Below, one piece after another: positions 1 through 7,400 of a DNA stretch of 64,000 bases. The number at the start of each line of letters is the position of its first letter. Position 1 is the stretch's first letter. The notes under the pieces are model-generated. The model worked only from the letters and a program-made list of their open reading frames with translations. It ran no database searches and had not been told where the DNA came from. The DNA comes from an uncultured Bacteroidales bacterium (lineage in GTDB: Bacteria > Bacteroidota > Bacteroidia > Bacteroidales > F082): NCBI GenBank assembly GCA_900317055.1, contig ONFF01000010.1:22031-86030 (forward strand). The letters run 5' to 3'. Position numbers and translations under genes: made by a program.

Positions 1-1
1 A

Positions 2-601
2 ACATGGTGGAACAGCCTTGACCCCAATTGGCAGGATATTTTCCTCAATGCCATTGCCACCCAGTCTGACATGCCCAACACCCTCGAGTTGCAACAAATC
101 ATGGATTTGAAAGAACTTGAAATCACACCCGATTATCCTATCACCAACATTGAGCCGCTCACCAACTTGATGTGGCTCGAGCGTCTTACCATCAACAATC
201 AGGGCGTTGGTGACTTGAAACCATTAGCCGACAAGGAGTTTTTGTTGGAACTCAACGCACAAAATAACCCCATTTCCAGTTTGAACCCCATCGAAAGCAG
301 CACTTTGTTGGAATTGCTCAACATCGAGAACACCCAAATCAAAGACCTCGGACCCTTGTCGAAAATGGACAATCTCGTCACCCTCAATGCTAGTGGCACA
401 CCCGTAAAATCGCTTAAACCACTTTCGGGACTGACGAAGTTGGAAAACCTATTTGTCAACAACACCAATGTGCGCAGCATCTCACCCATAGAAAACATTC
501 CAACGCTGAAACAGCTGAAAGTTTACAACACCAAAGTGAAAAAGCGCGCCGTTGAATCGTTGCAACAAAAACGACTGGATTTGAATATCATCTACTATTG
601 A
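2..601 (+). CDS. Leucine-rich-repeat protein, C-terminal part
   Basis: The frame is already open at the first codon of the window, so this is the C-terminal 199 residues of a longer protein; the ATG at 71 is internal. The visible part is a run of about 22-residue leucine-rich repeats with a recurring pattern (LxxLxxLxxLxVxNTxIxxLxPL, for example around residues 75-170 counted from the ATG at 71). This resembles internalin-type or DUF-rich Bacteroidota LRR proteins, which usually mediate protein binding. The first visible segment (WWNSLDPNWQDIF) is typical of the region just before such repeats. No membrane segment or sorting signal is seen at the C-terminus. Partner and location are unknown because the N-terminus is missing. 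Confidence 0.85.
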   Translation, partial: TWWNSLDPNWQDIFLNAIATQSDMPNTLELQQIMDLKELEITPDYPITNIEPLTNLMWLERLTINNQGVGDLKPLADKEFLLELNAQNNPISSLNPIESSTLLELLNIENTQIKDLGPLSKMDNLVTLNASGTPVKSLKPLSGLTKLENLFVNNTNVRSISPIENIPTLKQLKVYNTKVKKRAVESLQQKRLDLNIIYY

Positions 602-623
602 TTTAACCTTAGAACTTATATTT

Positions 624-669
624 CGCCTTTTGGCAACGGTTGCCGAGCACCTTGTCAAAAGGCGTTTTT
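624..669 (+). terminator. Terminator after the LRR gene
   Basis: The arm CGCCTTTTG (624-632) pairs with CAAAAGGCG (656-664), followed by TTTTTATTT. A second small hairpin (GGCAAC/GTTGCC) sits inside the loop. It lies 23 nt after the stop codon and before the ptb promoter. Confidence 0.75.
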
Positions 670-688
670 ATTTATTGTTTCAGTTTCC

Positions 689-720
689 TTTGTTTTGAAT
701 AGTTTTATTTTGTACTTTTG
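689..720 (+). promoter_or_regulatory. Promoter of ptb-buk
   Basis: TTTG at 689-692, a 20-nt spacer, then TACTTTTG at 713-720. This fits the Bacteroidota primary sigma factor consensus (TTTG, 19-20 nt, TAnnTTTG). A 50-nt leader rich in TTGAATTTTAAATCTTGAAT-like repeats separates it from the ptb start at 774. Confidence 0.7.
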
Positions 721-773
721 CAAAATCTAGCTTAATTTTGAATTTTAAATCTTGAATTATTAAATACAACATT

Positions 774-1676
774 ATGGAAATCAGAAAATTAGAGCAAATG
801 TTCGAGGTTTTGCGCAGCAAACCCAAGAAACGCCTCGTGGCCGCTTACGCCAATGACGACCACACCATTTGTGCAGTGAACGCTGCCGTCAAGGAAGGTC
901 TCATCGAAGCCACATTGCTTGGTGACGAGAAAGTGATTGCCGAAGTGTGCAAGGCCGAAGGCATCGACATGGCCAACTTCCGCATCATCAACGAGCCTGT
1001 TGATGTGAAAGCCGCTGCCATGGCTTGCGACCTCATCAATGCTGGCGAAGCCGACATCCTGATGAAAGGCCTGCTCCCCACCGACAAGTACATGCGCGCC
1101 ATCCTCAACAAGGAACGCGGTCTCTGCCCTCCCAATGTGACACTAGCCCATGTCGCCGTCATCGAGAACCCCAACTACCACAAACTGTTGGTGGCTTCCG
1201 ACTGCGCCATCATCCCGTTGCCCGACATCAAACAGAAACAGCAATTGCTCAAATATGTGACCACCGTAGCCACCAAGTTGGGCGTCAGCTGCCCGAAGGT
1301 CGCCATGGTGACTGCCACCGAGCAGATGAGCGCTGGTATCCCCGCTTGTGTCGATGCCGCCATCATCTCCAAGATGAACGAGCGTGGCCAAATCAAGGGT
1401 TGCGTCGTTGAAGGCCCCATCAGCCTCGACCTCGCCACCGACGCTGAGACGGCTGCCATCAAGGGCATGAAGAGTCCCGTGGCTGGCGACGCCGACTGCC
1501 TTGTGTTCCCCAACCTCGAAGCTTCCAATGTGTTCTACAAGTGCTGCACCAAGTTCGACAAGAGCGAAGTGGGTGCTATGCTCATGGGTGCCAAGGTGCC
1601 TTGCGTGCTCAGCTCACGTGGCGACACGTCGAAGACAAAGTTGTATTCCATCGCTTTGGCCGCTATGATGGCATAA
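774..1676 (+). CDS. ptb: Phosphate butyryltransferase
   Basis: At 300 residues this is the normal length for phosphate butyryltransferases of the PTA/PTB family. It interconverts an acyl-CoA (butyryl-CoA or a branched-chain acyl-CoA) and acyl phosphate in the cytosol. The family's conserved segments are visible: ADILMKGLLPTDKYMRA near residues 93-110, LAHVAVIE near 125 and VAMVTATEQMS near 178. It lies 21 nt upstream of butyrate kinase, the usual pairing, which supports butyrate or branched-chain acid formation with ATP gain over a plain phosphate acetyltransferase. The start follows a good promoter at 713. Substrate preference (butyrate or isobutyrate/isovalerate) cannot be read from sequence. 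Confidence 0.92.
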   Translation: MEIRKLEQMFEVLRSKPKKRLVAAYANDDHTICAVNAAVKEGLIEATLLGDEKVIAEVCKAEGIDMANFRIINEPVDVKAAAMACDLINAGEADILMKGLLPTDKYMRAILNKERGLCPPNVTLAHVAVIENPNYHKLLVASDCAIIPLPDIKQKQQLLKYVTTVATKLGVSCPKVAMVTATEQMSAGIPACVDAAIISKMNERGQIKGCVVEGPISLDLATDAETAAIKGMKSPVAGDADCLVFPNLEASNVFYKCCTKFDKSEVGAMLMGAKVPCVLSSRGDTSKTKLYSIALAAMMA

Positions 1677-1697
1677 ACAATTCAAAAACAAAATATT

Positions 1698-2771
1698 ATG
1701 GCACACAAAATATTAACCATCAATCCCGGTTCCACCTCGACGAAAATCGCCGTCTTTGAAGGTGAAGAACAAGTCTTCAAGAAGAACCTCAAGCACAGTG
1801 CCGAAGAAGTCGCCAAGTTCGACCACATCGCCGACCAAAAGCCTTTCCGCACTGAAGCCATCAAGCGTGAACTGAAAGAGGCTGGCATCGACTTGAGCGA
1901 AATGGCTTGCGTCGTGGGTCGTGGCGGCTTGCTTCGTCCGCTCGTCTCGGGTGTTTATGAGGTGAACGAACTCATGATCAAAGACCTTACCGAAGGTTAC
2001 AGCGGCGAACATGCCTCCAACCTCGGCGGCTTGATTGCCAACGACATCGCCAAGGAGCTTGGAGTGAAAGCCTATATCGCCGACCCCGTCGTGGTCGACG
2101 AGATGGACGAAGTGGCACGCTACTCGGGTCACCCGCTCTTCCCGCGCATCTCCATCTTCCATGCCTTGAACCAAAAGATCATCGCCCGTCAACTGGCCAA
2201 AGACCTCGGTCGCAAGTATGAGGATATGAACATTATAGCCATCCACCTCGGTGGAGGCATCTCGGTCAGCGCCCACAAGAAAGGCCGCGTGGTCGACACC
2301 AACAACGCCTTGAACGGTGATGGTCCCTTCACCCCCGAACGCGCTGGTTCACTGCCTGCTGGCTTCCTCGTTGATGCTTGCTTCAGCGGCAAATACACCA
2401 AGAAAGAAATCGGTCAGATGCTGAAGGGTAAAGGCGGCTTTGTCGCTTACCTCGGCACCAACGATGCCCTCGAAGTGGAGAACGCCGTGAAGGCAGGCAA
2501 CAAGGAATGGGAGAAGGTCTACAAAGCCATGGCCTATCAAGTGGCTAAGGAAGTCGGTGGTCTCGCAGCCTCGGCTTTCAGCATGGATGTGGACGCCATC
2601 TTCCTCACGGGCGGCATGGCCTACGACAAAGGCTTCTGCGCTTTGGTGAAGAGCCATGTGGAGAAGATTGCCCCCGTATATGTCTATCCTGGCGAAGATG
2701 AGATGAAGGCCTTGGCATTGAACGGCCTGATGGTCCTCAATGGCGAGACCGATGTAAAGGTCTACCAATGA
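1698..2771 (+). CDS. buk: Butyrate kinase
   Basis: 357 residues, the normal size of the acetate/butyrate kinase (ASKHA) fold. It transfers phosphate from butyryl phosphate to ADP, giving butyrate and ATP. The N-terminal phosphate-binding motif TINPGSTSTKIA (residues 7-18), VVGRGGLLRPL (about 72-82), the HLGGGISVSAHKKG glycine-rich loop (about 184) and FLTGGMAYD (about 295) are all present. It is co-transcribed with ptb (21-nt gap) and followed by two hairpins. Ptb plus Buk forms the classic terminal pathway for butyrate or branched-chain fatty acid production from amino acid or sugar fermentation. Confidence 0.94.
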   Translation: MAHKILTINPGSTSTKIAVFEGEEQVFKKNLKHSAEEVAKFDHIADQKPFRTEAIKRELKEAGIDLSEMACVVGRGGLLRPLVSGVYEVNELMIKDLTEGYSGEHASNLGGLIANDIAKELGVKAYIADPVVVDEMDEVARYSGHPLFPRISIFHALNQKIIARQLAKDLGRKYEDMNIIAIHLGGGISVSAHKKGRVVDTNNALNGDGPFTPERAGSLPAGFLVDACFSGKYTKKEIGQMLKGKGGFVAYLGTNDALEVENAVKAGNKEWEKVYKAMAYQVAKEVGGLAASAFSMDVDAIFLTGGMAYDKGFCALVKSHVEKIAPVYVYPGEDEMKALALNGLMVLNGETDVKVYQ

Positions 2772-2774
2772 TTG

Positions 2775-2800
2775 TAGAAACATTGCTTACAATGTTTCTA
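2775..2800 (+). repeat. Perfect hairpin directly after buk
   Basis: An 11-bp perfect stem, TAGAAACATTG paired with CAATGTTTCTA, with a CTTA loop, starts 3 nt after the buk stop. It has no U-tract of its own and is followed 4 nt later by a second, T-rich terminator hairpin. It could protect the 3' end of the mRNA or be a first terminator half. Confidence 0.7.
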
Positions 2801-2803
2801 AAG

Positions 2804-2841
2804 AAAAAACCACCGCTTTCACTAGGAAGGCGGTGGTTTTT
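2804..2841. terminator. Bidirectional terminator between buk and the lipoprotein gene
   Basis: AAAAAACCACCGC (2804-2816) and GCGGTGGTTTTT (2830-2841) form a stem flanked by A and T tracts, so it can end transcription from both convergent genes (buk on plus, lipoprotein on minus). Confidence 0.85.
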
Positions 2842-2862
2842 GTTGTAGTAGAAAATTCGTGA

Positions 2863-3423
2863 TTATTCTTCGGTGTCGGTATTGAAGATTTCGGCAATCT
2901 TGGCGTCATCAGCATAGAAGATGTTGGCCAATTCTTCGGGGATGATGTCGGCATACTTGGTGATTTCTTCGTAGGCACCCTTCAGTTCATTGGTCATGTC
3001 TTCGGTGATTTCTTCGCCACCTTGGAATTTCTCATACAAGCCGTTGACAATTCCGTCAAACTTGTCAATATAGGGCTTCATGATTTCACCACATTTGGCA
3101 TACTCGACCTTATTGTACTCGGTAGCCATATCGTTGATCTTACCCATGATTTCGGCATTTTCTTCTGCGCTGAAACCAACGAATTGGTCGTCTTTCACTT
3201 CGAATTTCTCGCTGAGGGTCTTCATGAACTCATCTTTCTTGTCGCCGAAAGATTTGACGAATTCTACGAGAGCATCGGCATTGTCAATAGCTTGGATGTC
3301 AGTTTGTGCTTTGGTGAAGAAAGCACTGACTTCATTCAGGATAGCATCTTTTGAAGGGCCAGAGCATGAAGTAAAAGCAAAGCCCATGACCACTGCTGCA
3401 ATGATAAGTGTAAGCTTTTTCAT
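2863..3423 (-). CDS. Hypothetical lipoprotein
   Basis: 186 residues. The N-terminus carries a lipoprotein signal (MKKLTLIIAAVVMGFAFTSC, acylated Cys at residue 20). The mature part is acidic, Asp/Glu- and Lys-rich and largely helical, with no recognised catalytic motif. It is monocistronic: its own promoter lies upstream (TACTTTTG on the minus strand at 3473-3480) and it shares a terminator with buk. I do not recognise the family; small helical lipoproteins of this kind are common in Bacteroidota. The reading frame is convincing because of signal peptide, promoter and terminator. Confidence 0.8.
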   Translation of the reverse strand: MKKLTLIIAAVVMGFAFTSCSGPSKDAILNEVSAFFTKAQTDIQAIDNADALVEFVKSFGDKKDEFMKTLSEKFEVKDDQFVGFSAEENAEIMGKINDMATEYNKVEYAKCGEIMKPYIDKFDGIVNGLYEKFQGGEEITEDMTNELKGAYEEITKYADIIPEELANIFYADDAKIAEIFNTDTEE

Positions 3424-3472
3424 AATACTGATTTTTAATGATTTGTGTTAAAATTGATTGGTTATTGTGTCG

Positions 3473-3505
3473 CAAAAGTAGAAAATAATGGCATTGCCTC
3501 GCAAA
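3473..3505 (-). promoter_or_regulatory. Promoter of the lipoprotein gene
   Basis: On the minus strand, TACTTTTG (complement of 3473-3480) with TTTG about 21 nt upstream (complement of 3502-3505). It gives a leader of about 45 nt before the ATG at 3423. Confidence 0.6.
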
Positions 3506-3522
3506 AAAAACGAAAAATGGCA

Positions 3523-4221
3523 TTAATTTCCTGCACAAGCCGCCGTTGCTGCGCTAATCGTGATTCCAGGAATAGCTTCCAATTGGTGCGCACACGATTC
3601 CAATGTGGCACCTGTGGTAAGCACATCGTCGATAAGAAGGACATGCTTGCCTTTTAGTTCGTCGGCAAAATGCACTTCGAAGATGTCTTTCACATTCTTG
3701 AAGCGTTCTTCGGCTGTTTTGTGCGTTTGCGTTTCGGTATAGATGCCCCTGACCAAGTATTTGTCGCCAATCGGAATGCCCGTCACCTCATGGATGCCTT
3801 GGGCTATCATCAAGCTTTGGTTGTAGCCGCGCTGCCGCTCGCGTTTGGGATGCAAAGGTACGGGAATCATATAGTCGATGCCTTGAAACAATGGCGCATC
3901 CTTGATGGTCTCACCCAATTGTTGACCAAGAAAAATACCTGCTTCTTTATTGCCTTTGTATTTCAGCTCGTGAATGAGGTGCTGCACCTTACCCGACTTG
4001 GCGAAAAAGAAACATGCCGTGACAGCATGAAACTTGACCCTTCCATAAAAAGATTGCGCCAAAGGGTTGTCTGGGTTAAGTTCATAGCCCGTTTTGGGTA
4101 GCAGATAGCGGCATTTCAGGCACACGGTTTCCTCGTCCTTGAGCAAAGACTCGCCACAAGCCGCACAAACGCGAGGATAGAACAAATTAAGGATGCTATG
4201 AAGCCAGTCGCGGAAGGTCAT
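3523..4221 (-). CDS. comF: ComF family phosphoribosyltransferase-like protein
   Basis: 232 residues, typical of ComF. The N-terminus has a zinc-ribbon with Cys19, Cys22, Cys34 and Cys37 (CAAC...CLKC). The C-terminal half is a type I phosphoribosyltransferase fold with the PRPP loop VLLIDDVLTTGAT at about 194-206. ComF proteins are needed for single-strand DNA handling during natural competence in several bacteria; in Bacteroidota the role is less established. It lies 8 nt downstream of the 243-residue exported protein gene on the same strand, so the two are probably co-transcribed. No other competence genes are seen nearby. Confidence 0.9.
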   Translation of the reverse strand: MTFRDWLHSILNLFYPRVCAACGESLLKDEETVCLKCRYLLPKTGYELNPDNPLAQSFYGRVKFHAVTACFFFAKSGKVQHLIHELKYKGNKEAGIFLGQQLGETIKDAPLFQGIDYMIPVPLHPKRERQRGYNQSLMIAQGIHEVTGIPIGDKYLVRGIYTETQTHKTAEERFKNVKDIFEVHFADELKGKHVLLIDDVLTTGATLESCAHQLEAIPGITISAATAACAGN

Positions 4222-4229
4222 GGTCAGTC

Positions 4230-4961
4230 TTATTGTCCTATACGGATATATTTCTTTCGGGGCACCATGGCCTTGGGGTTGAGCGATTCGTCGTCAGAAT
4301 ACTTATAGTCAACAGCGAAATCGAGAGAGTCGGGGAGGAGCTCTTCATCGCGGCCTTGCTCGCGCAATATTTCGTTATACATACGGCGGTTGCGTTGTAG
4401 TCTTGCTTGTCGGCGCGCTGAGGCATTGTATTTGTCGTAAAGATACTGAATAGGATTGGCTGTGATGATAGGCTTGCCGTTGCCTGCCGGAACACGACTC
4501 AGCCAAAGGTCGTCGAGGTCGTCGTTGAGGCGTTCGATTTCGTCAAGGGTCTTGATGCTTGGCATGGTGATGAGCATCTCCTTAAAAGTCTCATAGTTGG
4601 TGAAAGGCAACACAGTCACCTCGCGCAGGGTAATGGTTTCAGGCCACAAGCGCACGACGAGTGTATCAGCACTGGTAAGCGTCGTGTCAATGGCGATGAG
4701 GCGTCGTGAATAACCGACACAACTCACCCAAAGCGTGTCGACCTCTCGCGCTTGGATGTGAAAATGGCCATATTGGTTGCTGATGGTACCACAATGCGCC
4801 ATTTTACTGATGACATGCGTGTTGCGAATCGGTTTCAGACTATCTGCCGTGACCACATAGCCATAGAAATCCACACGCTTGAGCTTGTCCTCGTCATCAC
4901 TTTGCGCAAGGGCGAAAACACAACTCGAAAGCAACAATAATATGAAAAGCAGCCGCTTCAC
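4230..4961 (-). CDS. Exported protein with carboxypeptidase-like regulatory domain
   Basis: 243 residues with a signal peptide (MKRLLFILLLLSSCVFALAQ). Residues about 30-115 form a carboxypeptidase regulatory-like beta-sandwich (FYGYVVTADSLKPIRNTHV, then GHFHIQ and a VSCVGY-type strand), as found at the N-terminus of SusC/TonB-linked proteins. The C-terminal half is helical and charged, with an RRQARLQRNRRMY segment, and is not recognised. It is not a full TonB-dependent receptor, since no barrel follows. A cell-envelope role is likely. It probably forms an operon with comF, 8 nt downstream. Confidence 0.8.
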   Translation of the reverse strand: MKRLLFILLLLSSCVFALAQSDDEDKLKRVDFYGYVVTADSLKPIRNTHVISKMAHCGTISNQYGHFHIQAREVDTLWVSCVGYSRRLIAIDTTLTSADTLVVRLWPETITLREVTVLPFTNYETFKEMLITMPSIKTLDEIERLNDDLDDLWLSRVPAGNGKPIITANPIQYLYDKYNASARRQARLQRNRRMYNEILREQGRDEELLPDSLDFAVDYKYSDDESLNPKAMVPRKKYIRIGQ

Positions 4962-5063
4962 TCCTTATGTTTTGGGTCGCTAAAATACGACAAATTATGA
5001 ACGATAAAACGCGTTTTTTATTATTCTGTTCAGAAATCTGCTCCTCAATCCAAATATAAAGCC

Positions 5064-5071
5064 TATTTTTG
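5064..5071 (+). promoter_or_regulatory. Probable dut promoter (-7 element)
   Basis: TATTTTTG matches TAnnTTTG. No clear TTG is seen at the usual distance upstream. A REP-like palindrome lies between this element and the dut ATG, so it would be transcribed as part of the dut leader. Confidence 0.45.
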
Positions 5072-5087
5072 CGTTTTGATGAAGGTC

Positions 5088-5155
5088 GGCCCTTCGACAG
5101 GCTCAGGGACCTTTGCTCATACTATGGTTAAGGGTGCCTGAGCTCGTCGAAGGCC
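5088..5155. repeat. REP-like palindrome, copy 1 (dut leader)
   Basis: The left arm GGCCCTTCGACAGGCTCAGG (from 5088) is the inverted match of CCTGAGCTCGTCGAAGG on the right (to 5155), separated by about 25 nt. The same sequence family occurs at 50398-50458, 58116-58179, and as half-copies at 21194-21217 and 58793-58814. Confidence 0.85.
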
Positions 5156-5177
5156 ACATTTCAAAATAGTAACACCC

Positions 5178-5615
5178 ATGAAAATCAACATCGTAAACAC
5201 CTCAAATAACCCATTGCCCGCCTACGAGACGAAAGCCTCGGCCGGTATGGATCTTCGGGCCTATTTGCCCGAAGGCCCCGTCACCCTCGAACCCATGCAG
5301 CGCAGCCTTGTGCCTACCGGACTCTATATGGAAATCCCAGAAGGCTACGAAGGCCAAGTGCGTCCTCGTAGTGGTTTGGCCATCAAGAGCGGTATCACAG
5401 TACTCAACTCACCCGGCACCATTGATGCCGACTATCGTGGACAAGTCTGTGTCATCCTTATTAACCTGTCCGACAAACCCTTTGTCATCAACAGCGGCGA
5501 CCGCATTGCACAAATGGTTTTCGCCAAATGCGAACAGGGCGAATTGGTTCAAGTGGAGACGCTGTCGGAGACTGAACGGGGAGCGGGAGGATTTGGACAT
5601 ACAGGGAAAAGTTGA
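5178..5615 (+). CDS. dut: dUTP diphosphatase
   Basis: 145 residues, the usual length of trimeric dUTPases. It hydrolyses dUTP to dUMP and pyrophosphate, keeping uracil out of DNA and feeding dTMP synthesis. All five family motifs are readable: [11 protein letters not shown] (motif 1), RPRSGLA (2), [17 protein letters not shown] (3), RIAQMVF (4) and the C-terminal [10 protein letters not shown] arm (5). The gene is preceded by a REP-like palindrome in its leader and followed by a GTTTAGAGT-rich stretch and a TPR protein gene, with which it may be co-transcribed. Confidence 0.97.
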   Translation: MKINIVNTSNNPLPAYETKASAGMDLRAYLPEGPVTLEPMQRSLVPTGLYMEIPEGYEGQVRPRSGLAIKSGITVLNSPGTIDADYRGQVCVILINLSDKPFVINSGDRIAQMVFAKCEQGELVQVETLSETERGAGGFGHTGKS

Positions 5616-5667
5616 GTTTAGAGTTTAGAGTTCAGAGTTTAGAGTCTGTTGTTAGTTTAGAGTTTAA
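5614..5667 (+). repeat. GTTTAGAGT tandem-like repeats
   Basis: At least five imperfect copies of GTTTAGAGT / GTTCAGAGT lie between dut and the TPR gene. Short low-complexity repeats of this kind recur before genes elsewhere in the window (27271-27308, 52804-52859). Confidence 0.7.
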
Positions 5668-5681
5668 AGTAGATTGAAGTT

Positions 5682-7373
5682 ATGAAATATAAAGTGATTT
5701 TGTTGTTTTTTGCCTTGGGCTGCACAATGTGGGGATTCGCCCAGCAGATGGAATCGGAATTCAAAGGCCAACCCGACAAGAAAAAGAATGCCATCTATTT
5801 TTCCAACGGCCTGCAGAGCAAATACCGTGAGGACAACGAAGGTGCCATCCGCAACTTCGAACAAGCCCTGCGTTATATGCCCGATGATGCCGCCTCGATG
5901 TTTGAGCTGAGCGAACAATACTACAACGCTGGACGCATCGAAGAAGCCTTCAATATGATTCAACAAGCCACCCAACTCGAACCCGAAAACAAATGGTACC
6001 AAATGCGTCTCGGGCTGTTTTACCGCAACCTTGACCAATACAACGACTTCATCAAGCTATATGAAAGCCTAACCAAGAAATACCCCGATGACCCCGACAT
6101 GCTCAGCGAGCTGATTGATGCCTATCTGGTGACGGAAAACTACAGCAAAGCCATAGAAAAGATGGACTTGCTGGAACAAATCCTTGGGGAAAACGAGTTC
6201 CTCACAGAGCAGCGTCTCAGTATCTACAAAAGGCAAGGCAACAACAAAAAAGTGATTTCGGAACTCGAGAGACTGATAGAGCAAAACCCTGATAACGTGC
6301 GCTATTATGGTCTGTTAGCCCAAGAGTACGCTGAAAACGGCAAGGAAAAAGATGCCTTGAAAACCTACGAGAAAATCAAGGAGATTAACCCTGAAAACCC
6401 GTATATCAACATCTCATTGCTTGAGTTTTACGAAAAGAACGGCGACAACGACAAGGCCTTCAACGAACTTTTGGGTGCCATCCGAAACAAAAACCTCGAC
6501 ATCACCACCAAAGCCAACACCTACGACTATTGGATGCAGAAAAACAACCAATCGAAGCAAATCAACGAGCAAGTCAAGCAATGTGGCGAGGCTTTCATCG
6601 AGACCCACCCCGACAACAAACTGGGCTACCTTATCCTCGGCTCCTACTACATGGTCAACGAAAACGCCGCGCAGGCAAAAGCATTGCACCAGCAGGCATT
6701 GGCCATCGACAGCACCGACTTTCGCGCTTGGCAAAACCTCATCGTCAGCGAGTCGCGGCTCGAAGAGAACGAGGCCGTGCGCGACCATGCCGTGGCCGCC
6801 ATGAAATACTATCCCATGCAGCCCGTGTTCTATTGGTATGCGGGCGTGGCCAATGCCGTGTTGAAAAACAACGAAGACGCCATCAACTACCTGGAGAAAG
6901 GTAGGAGATACACCTCCGACAAGTTGCAAATGGCCGAATTCGACGCTTTCTTGGGCGACATCTATCACCAGCAAGGCGATGAAGAGAAAGCCTTCGATGC
7001 CTATGACCGCACCCTGCGCAATGACCCCGACAATGCCTTGGTACTCAATAATTACGCTTATTATCTTTCGCTGAAAGGTGAGCGACTTGAAGAAGCCTTG
7101 CAGATGGCCATCCATGCCAACGAGTTGGTGCCCGACAATGTCTATTATTTAGACACTTACGCCTGGGTGCTCTACAAACTCGGGCGTTACAAGGAAGCCG
7201 AGAAAGAGATGAAGAAATGCCTTGGTCTCGACAAGAACCCTTCGGGCGCCAATTTGGAACACTATGGCGATATCCTGCTCAAGCTCGGCAAAGAAAACGA
7301 AGCCAAGGAATATTGGAACAAAGCCCAACAAGCCGGTGGCGGATCCAAGGATTTGGAACAGAAGCTGAAATAA
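5682..7373 (+). CDS. Exported TPR-repeat protein
   Basis: 563 residues. The N-terminus has a signal peptide ending at about MWGFAQQ (residues 15-21), so the protein is periplasmic or outer-membrane-associated. From residue about 40 to the end it is an almost continuous array of tetratricopeptide repeats (for example ALRYMPDDAASMFELSEQYY, then the ALVLNNYAYYLSLKGERLEE and YLDTYAWVLYKLGRYKEAEK repeats near the C-terminus). Such solenoids act as protein-binding scaffolds, often in lipoprotein or secretion assembly. The start matches a leader with A-rich context. It is followed 27 nt later by another TPR-containing gene. The specific partner cannot be inferred. Confidence 0.88.
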   Translation: MKYKVILLFFALGCTMWGFAQQMESEFKGQPDKKKNAIYFSNGLQSKYREDNEGAIRNFEQALRYMPDDAASMFELSEQYYNAGRIEEAFNMIQQATQLEPENKWYQMRLGLFYRNLDQYNDFIKLYESLTKKYPDDPDMLSELIDAYLVTENYSKAIEKMDLLEQILGENEFLTEQRLSIYKRQGNNKKVISELERLIEQNPDNVRYYGLLAQEYAENGKEKDALKTYEKIKEINPENPYINISLLEFYEKNGDNDKAFNELLGAIRNKNLDITTKANTYDYWMQKNNQSKQINEQVKQCGEAFIETHPDNKLGYLILGSYYMVNENAAQAKALHQQALAIDSTDFRAWQNLIVSESRLEENEAVRDHAVAAMKYYPMQPVFYWYAGVANAVLKNNEDAINYLEKGRRYTSDKLQMAEFDAFLGDIYHQQGDEEKAFDAYDRTLRNDPDNALVLNNYAYYLSLKGERLEEALQMAIHANELVPDNVYYLDTYAWVLYKLGRYKEAEKEMKKCLGLDKNPSGANLEHYGDILLKLGKENEAKEYWNKAQQAGGGSKDLEQKLK

Positions 7374-7387
7374 TCGATTTATTTTCC

Positions 7388-7395
7388 TATCTTTG
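7388..7395 (+). promoter_or_regulatory. -7 element five bases before an ATG
   Basis: TATCTTTG followed by CAGGC and then the ATG at 7401. If used, the transcript would start at or next to the initiation codon (leaderless). The paralogous gene at 30757 has the same arrangement. No TTG is seen at the expected upstream distance. Confidence 0.4.
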
Positions 7396-7400
7396 CAGGC

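Noticed and set aside
3523-4221. Purine or pyrimidine salvage phosphoribosyltransferase
   Set aside because: The N-terminal four-cysteine zinc site and size point to ComF instead.
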